Numbered from the stretch's first letter, positions 8,775 through 19,391 are shown. The stretch is DNA of 64,000 nucleotides from Clostridia bacterium (GCA_017467965.1 JAFUJZ010000010.1:9201-73200); one strand, 5' to 3'. A program made the numbers and translations. The notes: generated by a model not told the origin, from the letters alone.

Positions 8775-10724
8775 ATGAGTAAAGGTAAATATTATATTAC
8801 AACTGCCATAGCATATACTTCAGGCAAGCCTCACATTGGCAACAGCTATGAAATTATGCTTGCAGACTCTATCGCAAGATTTAAGAGAAAAGACGGCTAT
8901 GATGTTTTCTTTCAGACAGGAACAGACGAGCATGGTCAGAAAATTGAATTAAAGGCGGCAGATGCAAATGTAACATGTCAGGATTTTGTTGATAATGTTG
9001 CAGGTGTTATTAAAGAGCTTTGGGATATGGTGGACACATCATATGACAAGTTTATCCGTACAACAGACAAGGACCATGAACGACAGGTTCAGAAGATTTT
9101 TAAGAAGCTTTATGACCAGGGCGACATTTATAAGGGTGCTTATGAAGGCTTATACTGCACACCCTGTGAATCCTTCTGGACAGAAAGCCAGCTTGTAGAC
9201 GGTAAGTGCCCTGACTGTGGCAGAGAAGTAAAGCCCGCAAAGGAAGAAGCATACTTCTTTAAAATGAGCAAGTATGCCGACAGACTTATTGAGCACATTA
9301 ACACACATCCCGAATTCATTCAGCCTGTGAGCAGAAAGAATGAAATGATGAATAATTTCCTTATTCCCGGTCTTCAGGATCTGTGTGTGTCAAGAACATC
9401 TTTTAAGTGGGGTATTCCCGTTGATTTTGACGACAAGCACGTTGTATATGTATGGCTTGACGCTCTTACAAACTATATCACAGGTATAGGCTACGATGCA
9501 GATGGCAATTCTTCAGAGCAGTACAAGAAGCTTTGGCCTGCAGATTTGCACCTTATTGGTAAGGATATTATCCGCTTCCATACAATTTACTGGCCTATTT
9601 TCTTAATGGCTCTTGGTGAAGAATTACCCAAGCAGGTATTTGGTCACCCCTGGCTTTTGCAGGGCGACGGCAAAATGAGTAAGAGTCGCGGCAACGTAAT
9701 TTATGTTGACGATCTGGTTAAGCTCTTTGGCGTTGATGCGGTAAGGTATTTTGTTCTCCACGAAATGCCCTTTGAAAACGATGGTGTTATTAGCTGGGAG
9801 CTTATGGTGGAAAGATTCAATTCTGACCTTGTTAATACGTTGGGTAACCTTGTATACAGAACAATTTCCATGACAAACAAGTACTTTGGAGGTACTGTTA
9901 AGAAAACCGGAGTTACAGGCGATATGGACAGTGACCTTAAGGAAACTGTAGCAGCTGCAGCGGGCAAGGTAAAATCAAAAATGGACAGCCTGAGAGTAGC
10001 AGATGCTATCACTGAAGTCTTTACAGCTATAAAGCGTTGTAATAAGTATGTTGACGAAACAGAGCCTTGGGTTCTTGCTAAAGACGAAGCGAATAACGAT
10101 AGATTGAGCGAAGTAATGTACAATCTTTGCGACTGTATAATTACAATCGCAAGTCTCCTTGAACCCTTTATGCCTCGCACTGCAAAGGCTATCAGTGAGC
10201 AGCTTAACTGCCCCTTAAGAAGCTTTGAAGACTGCGAAAAGAGCGGTCTTTATCCTGCAGAGGGCAAGGTGACAGACAGCCCCGAAATGCTCTTTGCAAG
10301 AATTAAGCTTGAAGATATTTTAGCTGAGGTTGAAAAGATTATGGGTGCGCAAAAGCCCAAAGAACCTGAAAAGAAGGCTGTAGAAAAGCCCGAAGCTAAG
10401 GAAGAAATCAGTATTGATGAATTCTGTAAGATGGATTTGAGAGTGGGCACAGTAATAGCCTGCGAAAAGGTTAAAAAGTCCAACAAGCTCTTAAAGTTCC
10501 AGCTTGATTTTGGCTATGAACAGCGTCAGATTGTATCGGGTATTGCAAAGTACTACAACCCCGACGATTTAATCGGCAAGCAGGTTGTAGCAGTTGTTAA
10601 TCTTGCACCGGTCAAGCTTTGCGGTGAATTAAGCCAGGGTATGATTTTGTCTGCTGCAAACGACGAAGAATTAAGCCTTGTTTCTCCCATAGCGGAAATT
10701 GCAAACGGCAGTGAGGTACGATAA
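8775..10724 (+). CDS. metG: Methionyl-tRNA synthetase with C-terminal tRNA-binding domain
   Basis: Charges initiator and elongator tRNA-Met. The HIGH variant is KPHIGNSYE near residue 17, and the KMSKSRGN loop lies near residue 300. A zinc knuckle is formed by CTPC and CPDC around residues 126-150. The final 110 residues form an EMAP/Trbp111-like OB-fold domain beginning at about IDEFCKMDLRVGTV, linked by a Lys/Glu/Pro-rich stretch. ATG at 8775 fits the family N-terminus better than TTG at 8766. tatD starts three bases after it, so the two are probably one transcript. Confidence 0.97.
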   Translation: MSKGKYYITTAIAYTSGKPHIGNSYEIMLADSIARFKRKDGYDVFFQTGTDEHGQKIELKAADANVTCQDFVDNVAGVIKELWDMVDTSYDKFIRTTDKDHERQVQKIFKKLYDQGDIYKGAYEGLYCTPCESFWTESQLVDGKCPDCGREVKPAKEEAYFFKMSKYADRLIEHINTHPEFIQPVSRKNEMMNNFLIPGLQDLCVSRTSFKWGIPVDFDDKHVVYVWLDALTNYITGIGYDADGNSSEQYKKLWPADLHLIGKDIIRFHTIYWPIFLMALGEELPKQVFGHPWLLQGDGKMSKSRGNVIYVDDLVKLFGVDAVRYFVLHEMPFENDGVISWELMVERFNSDLVNTLGNLVYRTISMTNKYFGGTVKKTGVTGDMDSDLKETVAAAAGKVKSKMDSLRVADAITEVFTAIKRCNKYVDETEPWVLAKDEANNDRLSEVMYNLCDCIITIASLLEPFMPRTAKAISEQLNCPLRSFEDCEKSGLYPAEGKVTDSPEMLFARIKLEDILAEVEKIMGAQKPKEPEKKAVEKPEAKEEISIDEFCKMDLRVGTVIACEKVKKSNKLLKFQLDFGYEQRQIVSGIAKYYNPDDLIGKQVVAVVNLAPVKLCGELSQGMILSAANDEELSLVSPIAEIANGSEVR

Positions 10725-10726
10725 AA

Positions 10727-11497
10727 ATGTTATTTGATGTGCATGCACATTACGATGACGAACGTTTTGACGAGGACAGGGACATTATCCTGTCCTCGAT
10801 GCTTGATAACAACGTTGGTCATATTATAAATATTGGATGCGATATTCCCTCAAGCAAGGCAAGTATTGCCTTGGCAGAAAAATATCCCTTTATGTATGCG
10901 GCGGTTGGTTTTCACCCTCACGAAGCGGCAACGGTTCACAAAAAGGACCTTGACGCGATAATTGATTTAGCAAAGCACAAAAAAGTAGTTGCCATAGGCG
11001 AAATCGGTCTTGACTATTACTACGGCAAGGAAACAGAGGAAGTGCAGCGAAAGGTTTTCCGCGAGCAGATTGAGCTTGCAAAAAGTGTAAACCTGCCATT
11101 TCAAGTGCATAACCGTGATTCCACGAGAGACTGCCTGATGATTTTAAAGGAATCAAAAATGGGTGAAAGACGAGGCATGATGCACTGCTTTAGTGAAAGC
11201 AAAGAAACTGCCCGCGAGATGCTTAAATTAGGCATGAAAATATCAATAGGCGGTATTGTAACCTTTAAAAACAACGTGAAAACCGTGGAAGTGGTAAAAT
11301 ATGTGCCTATTGAAGAAATGATGATTGAAACAGACTGCCCGTACCTTGCGCCTGTGCCTTATCGAGGCAAGCGCAACAGCTCGGTGTATGTGCACGCAGT
11401 GGCAGAAAAAATCGCCGAGTTAAAGGGAATGGACGTTGAAGAAGTTGTTGAAATTACGGAGAAAAACGCGAAAGACTTTTTTGATATTAAGGACTGA
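10727..11497 (+). CDS. tatD: TatD family metal-dependent DNase
   Basis: TIM-barrel metal hydrolase of the TatD family, with 3'-5' exonuclease activity in characterised members. The N-terminal metal motif is FDVHAHYDD, followed by GFHPHEA, GEIGLDYYYG, HNRDSTRD, HCFSES and ETDCPYLAP, which give the full set of ligands. Length (256 residues) is normal. It follows metG closely, a frequent arrangement in Firmicutes (metG-tatD), and is five bases from the radical SAM gene. The biological substrate in this organism is unknown. Confidence 0.93.
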   Translation: MLFDVHAHYDDERFDEDRDIILSSMLDNNVGHIINIGCDIPSSKASIALAEKYPFMYAAVGFHPHEAATVHKKDLDAIIDLAKHKKVVAIGEIGLDYYYGKETEEVQRKVFREQIELAKSVNLPFQVHNRDSTRDCLMILKESKMGERRGMMHCFSESKETAREMLKLGMKISIGGIVTFKNNVKTVEVVKYVPIEEMMIETDCPYLAPVPYRGKRNSSVYVHAVAEKIAELKGMDVEEVVEITEKNAKDFFDIKD

Positions 11498-11502
11498 ATA
11501 TA

Positions 11503-12105
11503 ATGAACATTATCGCGTATCCCATAGGGGATAGTTTATATTTGAATTTAACAAATCGTTGTACAAATGCGTGCACCTTTTGTGTGCGCACAACAACAGA
11601 CGGCGGAATGGGCTACGACTTATGGATTGACAAGGAGCCTACTGTTGCCGAAATGGTAGAGGACATTAAGGCAAAGGGCATCGAAAACTACAAGGAATTG
11701 GTGCTTTGCGGTTACGGTGAGCCTACCGAGCGATACGATGATATGCTCGCCGTTTTAAAAGAAATCAAAGCTTATTGTCCCGTACGTGTGAGACTTAACA
11801 CAAACGGTCACGCAAATCTGATTGCAGGTGAAAACGTTACATACAAAATGCAGGGTCTTATTGACATTGTGTCGATATCTTTAAATGCTCCCGATGCAAG
11901 ACGATATAACGAAATCTGTAAATGCCAATACGGCGAACAGGGCTTTTATGCAATGCTTGATTTTGCAAAAGAGGCAAAGAATTATGTGCCAGAGGTTGTC
12001 CTTAGTGTAGTTGATGTTATGGATAAAGAAGATATTGAAGCTTGCCGCAAAATTGCGGAGGATATAGGCGTTAAATTCAGAGTGAGAGAATTTATAACAG
12101 ACTGA
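11503..12105 (+). CDS. TatD-linked radical SAM protein
   Basis: A small (200-residue) radical SAM protein. The 4Fe-4S cluster motif CTNACTFC fits CX3CX2C near residues 22-29, and the SAM-binding GYGEPTER follows around residue 72. The short length and the position directly after tatD match the family described as TatD-associated radical SAM proteins. No extra auxiliary-cluster cysteines are obvious. The AAGGA ribosome binding site lies inside the end of tatD, so the two are probably co-translated. The reaction it catalyses is not known. Confidence 0.85.
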   Translation: MNIIAYPIGDSLYLNLTNRCTNACTFCVRTTTDGGMGYDLWIDKEPTVAEMVEDIKAKGIENYKELVLCGYGEPTERYDDMLAVLKEIKAYCPVRVRLNTNGHANLIAGENVTYKMQGLIDIVSISLNAPDARRYNEICKCQYGEQGFYAMLDFAKEAKNYVPEVVLSVVDVMDKEDIEACRKIAEDIGVKFRVREFITD

Positions 12106-12124
12106 CAAGTAAGGAGGAGTTGGC

Positions 12125-12964
12125 ATGAAAAACACAACGGCTACGTTTGCCCAGATGAAAAAGAACGGCGAAAAGATATCAATGCTTACGGCGTATGATT
12201 ATTCCACTGCAAGATTAGTTGATTCTGCAGGGGTTAATTCTATCCTTGTGGGTGATTCCTTGGGCATGGTAATGCTCGGATATCCCGATTCTACACGTGT
12301 TACCATGGAAGATATGCTCCACCATGTAAAAGCAGTTGTAAGAGGAGTACAAAATGCTCTTGTTGTTGCAGATATGCCCTTTATGAGCTATCAGACAAGC
12401 GTTTATGATGCTGTTAAAAACGCAGGCAGACTTATCCAGGAGGGTGGTGCCGGCTGCGTTAAGCTTGAAGGCGGTGTAGATATTTACGAGCAGATTGAAG
12501 CTATTGTAAAGGCGGGCATCCCCGTGTGCGGTCACGTGGGCTTAACGCCCCAGTCAATAAATGCCTTTGGCGGATTTAAAGTACAGGGCAAAACATTGGA
12601 AACCGCAAAAAAAATAATCGAAGATGCTAAAGCCGTGGAAAAAGCAGGTGCTTTTGCAATAGTGCTTGAGGGTATTCCCGCGCCTTTGGCTGACATAATT
12701 ACAAAGCAGATTACTATACCGACAATCGGAATAGGTGCAAGTAATTCCTGCGACGGTCAGGTACTCGTTTATCAGGACATGCTGGGACTTTACTCAAACT
12801 TTACACCCAAGTTTGTAAAAAAGTTTGCAAATATAGGTGATGCCATGACCGAAGCATTCAAAAAATATGATGAAGAGGTTAAAAACGGCTCTTTCCCCAC
12901 GGAAGAATATACATATAAAATGGACGAAAATGTGTTGAAAGAAATCGAGGCGTATTTAAAATGA
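12125..12964 (+). CDS. panB: Ketopantoate hydroxymethyltransferase
   Basis: First step of pantothenate synthesis: transfers a hydroxymethyl group from methylene-THF to ketoisovalerate. The family motifs [23 protein letters not shown] with the Mg-binding Asp, and GHVGLTPQS are present, as is the catalytic Glu in FAIVLEGIP. Its 279 residues are typical. AAGGAGG precedes the ATG. The last codon overlaps the start of panC by four bases, opening the panBCD operon. Confidence 0.97.
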   Translation: MKNTTATFAQMKKNGEKISMLTAYDYSTARLVDSAGVNSILVGDSLGMVMLGYPDSTRVTMEDMLHHVKAVVRGVQNALVVADMPFMSYQTSVYDAVKNAGRLIQEGGAGCVKLEGGVDIYEQIEAIVKAGIPVCGHVGLTPQSINAFGGFKVQGKTLETAKKIIEDAKAVEKAGAFAIVLEGIPAPLADIITKQITIPTIGIGASNSCDGQVLVYQDMLGLYSNFTPKFVKKFANIGDAMTEAFKKYDEEVKNGSFPTEEYTYKMDENVLKEIEAYLK

Positions 12965-13797
12965 AAATTTTGACTACAGTTAAGGAAGTACGAGAATACG
13001 TAAAGAGTGCCAAAATGGCAGGCAAAACCGTAGGTTTGGTACCTACTATGGGTTATTTGCATGAGGGACATGCGTCTCTTGTTAAAAAGAGCGTAGCGGA
13101 ATGTGACGTGACTGTTGTGAGCATATTTGTAAATCCCACACAGTTTGCCCCTAATGAGGATTTTGAAGCATATCCCCGCGACCTTGACCACGACGTTAAG
13201 CTTTTAACTGAATGCGGTGCTGACGCGGTTTTCCACCCCGAAGCAGAAGAGATGTATTTTCCCGATGCCACAACAACAATTGTGCCTGATGTTTTATCTA
13301 AAAACCTTTGCGGTAAAACCAGACCCATTCACTTTGGCGGAGTGTGCACAGTTGTAGGCAAGCTCTTCAACATCGTTACACCCGACAAGGCTTTCTTCGG
13401 ACAAAAGGATGCTCAACAGCTTGCCATTATCAAGCGCATGGTGCGAGACTTGAACTTTGGTGTTGAAATTGTGGGCTGCCCCATAATCCGTGAAGAGGAC
13501 GGCTTGGCAAAGAGTAGCCGTAATACATATCTTAATGCTGACGAAAGAAAAGCGGCTTTGTGCCTCTCACAGGCGGTAAAGCTTGGACAGAAATTGGTGT
13601 CAGAGGGAGAAAAGAGCACAAAGGTTATTTTAGATAAAATGATTGAACATATAAATAAAGAGCCTTTAGCCAAAATTGACTATGTTCAGGCAGTTGACAT
13701 GAGCATGCAGGATGTTGACACAATCTGCAGCGAGACACTTTTTGCAATGGCAGTATATATAGGGAAGACACGTTTAATCGATAATTTTATGGTTTAA
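12961..13797 (+). CDS. panC: Pantothenate synthetase
   Basis: Joins pantoate and beta-alanine using ATP. The nucleotide-binding motif [15 protein letters not shown] (HxGH type) lies near residue 28, and FFGQKDAQQ and the KSSRNTYL loop follow. Length (278 residues) is normal. It starts in the ATGA overlap with panB and is followed 16 bases later by panD, which supplies the beta-alanine. Confidence 0.97.
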   Translation: MKILTTVKEVREYVKSAKMAGKTVGLVPTMGYLHEGHASLVKKSVAECDVTVVSIFVNPTQFAPNEDFEAYPRDLDHDVKLLTECGADAVFHPEAEEMYFPDATTTIVPDVLSKNLCGKTRPIHFGGVCTVVGKLFNIVTPDKAFFGQKDAQQLAIIKRMVRDLNFGVEIVGCPIIREEDGLAKSSRNTYLNADERKAALCLSQAVKLGQKLVSEGEKSTKVILDKMIEHINKEPLAKIDYVQAVDMSMQDVDTICSETLFAMAVYIGKTRLIDNFMV

Positions 13798-13813
13798 TTG
13801 ATAGGTGATAAAA

Positions 13814-14206
13814 ATGACAATTACAATGTTAAAGGGCAAAATTCACCGTGCCAAGGTGACCCAGGCGGAGATTAATTACATAGGCAGTATTACGGTTGAC
13901 AGCGAGCTACTTGAGGCGGCAGGTATACTTGAATACGAAAAGGTGCAGGTCGTTGATATTACAAACGGCAACCGTCTTGAAACATACACCATTGCAGGTG
14001 AAAAGGGCAGCGGTGTCATATGCCTTAACGGCGCGGCGGCAAAAATGGTTGATGTCGGTGACAGGATAATCATTATGGCGTATGCGCAGATGGATATGGA
14101 GGAAGCTGACGGCTTCAAGCCAAGAGTTGTATTTGTAAACAAAGAAAACAAAATAGTAAAAAAAGCTCATTACGAAAAAGCAGGCGAGCTTTTTGAGGAG
14201 CTGTAA
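13814..14206 (+). CDS. panD: Aspartate 1-decarboxylase (pyruvoyl enzyme)
   Basis: Makes beta-alanine from aspartate. The proenzyme cleaves itself at the Gly-Ser bond in YIGSITVD to generate the pyruvoyl group, and that motif is intact here. KIHRAKVT at the N-terminus and the NGAAA segment are further family marks. ATG at 13814 has AGGTG six bases upstream; ATG at 13826 would give the commonest family N-terminus. It is the last gene of panBCD and is followed directly by a strong terminator. Confidence 0.95.
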   Translation: MTITMLKGKIHRAKVTQAEINYIGSITVDSELLEAAGILEYEKVQVVDITNGNRLETYTIAGEKGSGVICLNGAAAKMVDVGDRIIIMAYAQMDMEEADGFKPRVVFVNKENKIVKKAHYEKAGELFEEL

Positions 14207-14210
14207 AGCA

Positions 14211-14247
14211 AAGCGGTAAATAAATGTACTTATTTACCGCTTTTTTT
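14211..14247 (+). terminator. Rho-independent terminator after panD
   Basis: AAGCGGTAAATAA pairs perfectly with TTATTTACCGCTT around a six-base loop and runs into seven T residues. It ends the metG-to-panD block. Confidence 0.92.
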
Positions 14248-14281
14248 GTTTGTAGAACACAAAAAATTAACAAAGTTGTAG

Positions 14282-14315
14282 TTGCTAAAAAACTTAAGCT
14301 ATGTTAGTATATAAT
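14282..14315 (+). promoter_or_regulatory. Possible promoter of the secreted GH105 protein
   Basis: A TATAAT box (14310-14315) lies 46 bases before the gene. The best -35-like hexamer (TTGCTA, 14282-14287) is 22 bases away, which is too far, so a regulator may be needed. The gene has its own terminators on both sides and must start its own transcript. Confidence 0.35.
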
Positions 14316-14361
14316 TAGGTATATGTTTAGTGAATTATATATACAGAAAGGATGACTACAC

Positions 14362-17300
14362 ATGAGAATGAAAAAAGTTTTAAGTCTTGTTCTCGCGGTG
14401 GTGATGACGCTGAGCTTTGTGCCGTCAGTTTACGCTGACGATATGGTGCTTGAAAGCTACAGTGTGAATTCTGCTACCACTATTGAAGGTCAGATGCCGA
14501 TTCTGCCTGACAGAGCAACACTTATATTCGAAAACGGTGATGTATTGATTGAATACATCACATGGAATGAGTTTGATGAAAGTCTGTATGCCACGGAAGG
14601 CACCTTTGAGGTAACAGGCGTTACAGAATCAGGCTATGAGGTAAGGACAACTGTTACGGTTGAAAAAAATTCCGATACAGATATTGCCTCCGGTCTTATT
14701 GCATACTATAACTTTGACAACATAGGAACAAGCCCGTCTGTGATTTCTGACGTTTCCGGTAACGGAAACGACGCAACTGTTTTGAATACTGTTGTTGCAG
14801 GCGACGGAGGCTGGTTACAGGGTGCAAATAATACCCTCACGATTACAGATGACGGTATTGCTAATTTCCCCGGTAACACCAATGAATGGTGGAATAATTA
14901 TTTAGGTGCAGCTTTAAAGCTTCCTAATAATATAAACTCCGGTGTTGAAAGCTTTTCCTTCTCTGCATGGATTAAGGCAGACGGAGATTATACATATGCA
15001 AATAACATGACAAGATTTTTCGACTTTGGTAATCTTGGCAGTGGCTCAAATAACGCATATAACAGTATTTTTGCAAGATACACATCCTCCTCGGGACTTC
15101 TTCGCATTCAGGACAGAGACATTAACAAATACCAGGAAGCAACGATTTCATCTCGTCCTTTTACGGATGTTTGGGGCCACTTTGTTTTTACATACGAAAA
15201 AAATGAGGAAACAGGCTATTACGAGACAAAGGTATATGTAAATGGTGAAGTTGTTCCCGAATTTACAACAACTGATGTTTATACACGCGCACTTTCCGAT
15301 TTGGGTACACTCACAGATGTAAATAACGGCTTTTTTATCGGTCGTACTGTATGGGGTGCCACAAATCAGCAGGTTACAGACAACCCTGACTTCAAGGGAC
15401 AGATGGACGAAATCCGTCTTTACTCACGTGGGTTGACAAAAGGTCAGGTGCAGTATATTTACGAGACAACAGCTCCCGTAGGTATGATCGAAATGACAGA
15501 TTACTACGTTGATGATGTAACAACCCTTGCAGGAGACTATCCTCTTTTGCCTGAAACAGTAACTGTTTACTATAATACAGGCGCTGAAAAGGAAATGAAC
15601 GTTACATGGGATGTTATCTCTTCTGACGAATACGCCCAGGAAGGTAGCTTCATGGCAGGTGGATATACAGAAGAGGGTAACTATGTTGAACTTAAAGTTA
15701 TCGTTATAAAGAAGGATGCCTCCACACTTAACGAGGGACTTCTCGCTTATTACACGTTTAACGATGATGCTGAGAACCCCGACACAATTATTGACGCCTC
15801 CGGAAATAATAATAACGCAATTGTACACAATCTTTATCAGGAGGTTTCCTCCCGTTGGGGTAATGTGACTATTGATAAGAAGGTTACTGTTGCCGACGGC
15901 GTATTGTATTTTCCCGGTGCTGTAATAGGCGAAGATGTAGGATTGGGCGGACGCGAAAGAAGCTATTACTACGCAGGCCCTGCAATCCGTATGCCCGACG
16001 GTATTAACGAGGGTGCAGAGGAATTTACATATGCTGCATGGATTTATGCAGACACAGATTACCGCTATGCGTCTTCTCTCCAGAGATTTTTTGACTTTGG
16101 TAACGATGTGAGAGATTCCTTCTTCTTCCGTTATGTTCCCTCGACGGGCGAATCTCGCTTCCAGGACAGAGGTGTGGGCTCAGGTAGTGACGACGCAAAT
16201 TCACTTGTCGCAGCAACCCTTGAGGAGAATCCTTTTGCAGATAAGTGGGCGCATCTTGTTGTAACATATGAAAAGAGCAGTGAAGGTGAATACTACACTC
16301 CTCATATCTATGTTGACGGCGTTGAAAGATACGAGTATGACAATACACTTACAACCCTTACGCGTGCTTTTGGTGATAGTGTATCGTCCTCAAGCTCAAA
16401 CTACGGTATGTGGATTGGTAAAACACAGTGGGCATTTGATTCCTCTCAGGCGGCAAATAACCCCGAGTTCAAAGGTAAAATGGACGAAATCCGTCTTTAC
16501 GACAGAGCTCTTAGTGCAAGTGAAGTAGCTGAACTTTATAATGCAAAGAAACCCTCCGATGTTCCTGTTGATTACGACAGTATGCCTCAGACTAAGATTG
16601 CAATAACAGAGGATGTTGAACTCAGCGGCAAATACCCCTCCACAAATATGAACGGCGAAACACAGATGCTTGTATCATCAAATAACGGTGCGGCATATAC
16701 GCGCTACGGACTGATGAGAACAAGCGATTTATCAGCGGGCGAAATTGCCTCCCTTGCAAACTGTGAGAAGGCAGTTTTGAGCGTTTATGTAACACTTATT
16801 GACAACACAGGTGATAACGAATTCTACTGCTACGGCTTAACAGGCGATAGTAACGATTGGGATGTTGATGCCGTTACATATGAAAATTACACCGACACAA
16901 TAGGCGGCAGTATCACTGATGTGGGAGTTTCTGCAGCAGGCGAGCTTTTAGATACACAGATTGCAACAGGTCAGACAAGGGATTTCTATATGCAGTGGGA
17001 TGTTACTGAGTTTGTGAAGGCACACGCTGCAGAAGGATTTAGTTTCCTTCTTACTTGTGGCAGTGACGTTGCATATATTAATACAAGTGAATCTAATTTG
17101 GAAGGTCAGATGCCCGAAATTATTGTTTATCAGCAGGGCACACCTATCACTGTAAATAGAGTTGACACAGAAGGCAATCAGATTTCCTCTTCTGTTGTTT
17201 ACGGCGTGGCAGGCAGTAGCTATACATATAATGTAGCAGACGCACTTGTAAGCTACAACAATTCAATTTATGTTGTTAATAAAGAGCTTTCCTCTCTTAC

Positions 17301-19377
17301 TGTTGAGTCCGTAACAGGCGAAGATGTAATAGAGGTTGTTTACGAAAAAGCAACAGATATAAGATGTGACAGCGTAAATGTGAGAACATACGTTGGCAAA
17401 GCACCTACACTTCCGAGAGTACTCAATGTTTATGCTGGTAACTATAGTGCACTCTTTGCAGTACAGTGGGAAACAATCGATTCCTCACTCTATGCCCAAA
17501 AGGGTGAATTCACAGTTAAGGGTACTATATTGGGTACAGATGTGACCCTTGATGCAAATGTTGTTGTATTCCCCGAATACAACGGTCAGGTAGGCGGCGA
17601 CTTGGTACTCTATATCTATACTGACGGCGAGCTTTATGAAGAAAAGCGCATCAACAAATCCTATGGTTCATCCTTTACACTTGATACCGGCTACGAAAAC
17701 TACCTCGGCAGCCTTTATGTGCTTGACAATATTACAGGCGATATTGACCAGATTGGTCAGAGCATTGCAATGAACAGTCTCAACCAGCATGTTGAATTGT
17801 ACTATGTAATGAAGGAAGCTATCGAAGGCGATTTAACCGTTAAGATAAAGGCAGACAATTTTGAAGCTACAAGCTATACAATGACAGCGACTGCGAAGGT
17901 TTTGAATACAGAAAAAACAGACGAAACAGTTAAGATTGTTATTGCTGATTACAACGACAATGGTGAAATGACAAATGCTATAACAGAGAGTGAAGTGGTT
18001 GCAAGCAGAACAGGCGAAACGGTAACAATCACAAAGAGTATTGTATATGATGAAGCAAAGCACAAAAACAGCGTTGTATACCTCTGGACAGACGATATGG
18101 AACCCGTGGCAGAAGAGATTTATGTTTGCGATGTTCCCGTATCCGGATATATGTCTGAAGAGGTTTATGCAATGATTCCCACATATGAAAGTGCGGTAAC
18201 AGCTGTAAGAAGTGCAAACGACTACTGGCAGAGTAATTATTCCTACAACACCTGGACAAACGGTATTCACCCGTCATTCTGGGCGAGAGCGGCTTATCAT
18301 ACAGGTAATATGGAAGTTTACAAATTGTTAGGTGATGAAGATTATCTTCAGCACTCTATCGATTGGGCTAATTATAACAACTGGGTAGGCAATCCCTCAA
18401 CTGCAGACCCGAGTCAGTGGACATGGGGTTACAACCAGGATTATAACTCCAGCGCCGTTCTCTTCGGTGACTGGCAGATATGCTTCCAGAGCTATCTTGA
18501 CATGTATGAATTCGGCGTAGAGGATGCAAACCTTGACAGAGTATATGAGGTTATGGACTATCAGATAAGTAAGGATGAAGACGGTTTCTGGTGGTGGGCA
18601 GATGCTCTTTACATGGTAATGCCTGTTATGAGTAAGCTTTATAAGCACACAGGCGATGAAAAGTATCTTGATGCTTTGTATAAGTATTTCAGATACGCTA
18701 AGGAGCTTATGTATGACGGCCCCGGCGGTATCCCGACAAGTAGTGACGGTTATACAACAAGTGCATCTCTTAAAAATGGTGCATATTATTCCGACCCCGA
18801 CAACTACGCATATCTCTTCTATCGTGATGCAAACTACGTATATCCCTTGAACCCCAACTCCGGTCACGAAACGGAAAAGAACTTCTGGGCAAGAGGCGAC
18901 GGTTGGGTATTCGCAGGACTTGCAAAAGTACTTGCCGATATGCCCTCGACTTACGAGCATTATGATGAATTCTACAACACCTATATGGAAATGGCCCCTG
19001 CTATTATCGCTTGTCAGCAGACAGATGAAAATGGCTACGGATTCTGGACACAGAGTATGCTTCAGGATTACCCCAAGGGTACAAACGGTAACGATGAAGG
19101 CTACGAAACAAGCGGTACAGCGTTCTTCACATACGGTTTGTTCTGGGGTATCAACAATGGTCTTCTTGATGAGGAAACTTATCTTGAACCCGCAATCCGT
19201 GCATGGGGATATCTTGAAAACGTAGCACTCCACGATAGTGGTAAGGTTGGCTACGTACAGCCTATCGGTTCCAATGCGACACAGGCAACGCCCTATGATA
19301 CTACACAGGACTTTGGTGTAGGTGCGTACCTCCTTGCAGCCTGCGAAGCTGCACGCTATGCACAAAGCCAGGAATAA
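14362..19377 (+). CDS. Secreted multidomain GH105-type unsaturated glycuronyl hydrolase with two LamG modules
   Basis: A 1671-residue exported protein. Residues 1-26 are a signal peptide ending near VYA. Then come an Ig-like module (about 30-110), a LamG/concanavalin-A-like module (111-370), a second Ig-like module (375-450), a second LamG module (457-730), a DNRLRE/CBM96-like module (746-922), MucBP-like and Ig-like modules (930-1155), a beta-rich linker, and a GH88/GH105 catalytic domain (1263-1671). The catalytic domain has WWWADALYMVMP with the candidate acid Asp1414, and ARGDGW near 1511-1515. GH105 enzymes remove unsaturated uronic acid from lyase products of pectin or rhamnogalacturonan. 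No LPXTG or SLH anchor is visible. The domain is closely similar to the cytoplasmic protein at 20183. The substrate is inferred. Confidence 0.85.
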   Translation: MRMKKVLSLVLAVVMTLSFVPSVYADDMVLESYSVNSATTIEGQMPILPDRATLIFENGDVLIEYITWNEFDESLYATEGTFEVTGVTESGYEVRTTVTVEKNSDTDIASGLIAYYNFDNIGTSPSVISDVSGNGNDATVLNTVVAGDGGWLQGANNTLTITDDGIANFPGNTNEWWNNYLGAALKLPNNINSGVESFSFSAWIKADGDYTYANNMTRFFDFGNLGSGSNNAYNSIFARYTSSSGLLRIQDRDINKYQEATISSRPFTDVWGHFVFTYEKNEETGYYETKVYVNGEVVPEFTTTDVYTRALSDLGTLTDVNNGFFIGRTVWGATNQQVTDNPDFKGQMDEIRLYSRGLTKGQVQYIYETTAPVGMIEMTDYYVDDVTTLAGDYPLLPETVTVYYNTGAEKEMNVTWDVISSDEYAQEGSFMAGGYTEEGNYVELKVIVIKKDASTLNEGLLAYYTFNDDAENPDTIIDASGNNNNAIVHNLYQEVSSRWGNVTIDKKVTVADGVLYFPGAVIGEDVGLGGRERSYYYAGPAIRMPDGINEGAEEFTYAAWIYADTDYRYASSLQRFFDFGNDVRDSFFFRYVPSTGESRFQDRGVGSGSDDANSLVAATLEENPFADKWAHLVVTYEKSSEGEYYTPHIYVDGVERYEYDNTLTTLTRAFGDSVSSSSSNYGMWIGKTQWAFDSSQAANNPEFKGKMDEIRLYDRALSASEVAELYNAKKPSDVPVDYDSMPQTKIAITEDVELSGKYPSTNMNGETQMLVSSNNGAAYTRYGLMRTSDLSAGEIASLANCEKAVLSVYVTLIDNTGDNEFYCYGLTGDSNDWDVDAVTYENYTDTIGGSITDVGVSAAGELLDTQIATGQTRDFYMQWDVTEFVKAHAAEGFSFLLTCGSDVAYINTSESNLEGQMPEIIVYQQGTPITVNRVDTEGNQISSSVVYGVAGSSYTYNVADALVSYNNSIYVVNKELSSLTVESVTGEDVIEVVYEKATDIRCDSVNVRTYVGKAPTLPRVLNVYAGNYSALFAVQWETIDSSLYAQKGEFTVKGTILGTDVTLDANVVVFPEYNGQVGGDLVLYIYTDGELYEEKRINKSYGSSFTLDTGYENYLGSLYVLDNITGDIDQIGQSIAMNSLNQHVELYYVMKEAIEGDLTVKIKADNFEATSYTMTATAKVLNTEKTDETVKIVIADYNDNGEMTNAITESEVVASRTGETVTITKSIVYDEAKHKNSVVYLWTDDMEPVAEEIYVCDVPVSGYMSEEVYAMIPTYESAVTAVRSANDYWQSNYSYNTWTNGIHPSFWARAAYHTGNMEVYKLLGDEDYLQHSIDWANYNNWVGNPSTADPSQWTWGYNQDYNSSAVLFGDWQICFQSYLDMYEFGVEDANLDRVYEVMDYQISKDEDGFWWWADALYMVMPVMSKLYKHTGDEKYLDALYKYFRYAKELMYDGPGGIPTSSDGYTTSASLKNGAYYSDPDNYAYLFYRDANYVYPLNPNSGHETEKNFWARGDGWVFAGLAKVLADMPSTYEHYDEFYNTYMEMAPAIIACQQTDENGYGFWTQSMLQDYPKGTNGNDEGYETSGTAFFTYGLFWGINNGLLDEETYLEPAIRAWGYLENVALHDSGKVGYVQPIGSNATQATPYDTTQDFGVGAYLLAACEAARYAQSQE

Positions 19378-19391
19378 AGTTTTAATTAAGC

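Noticed and set aside
8530..8782. Short open frames in the pyrD-metG gap
   Set aside because: They run through the hairpin array, overlap pyrD or metG, lack ribosome binding sites and have no recognisable protein character.
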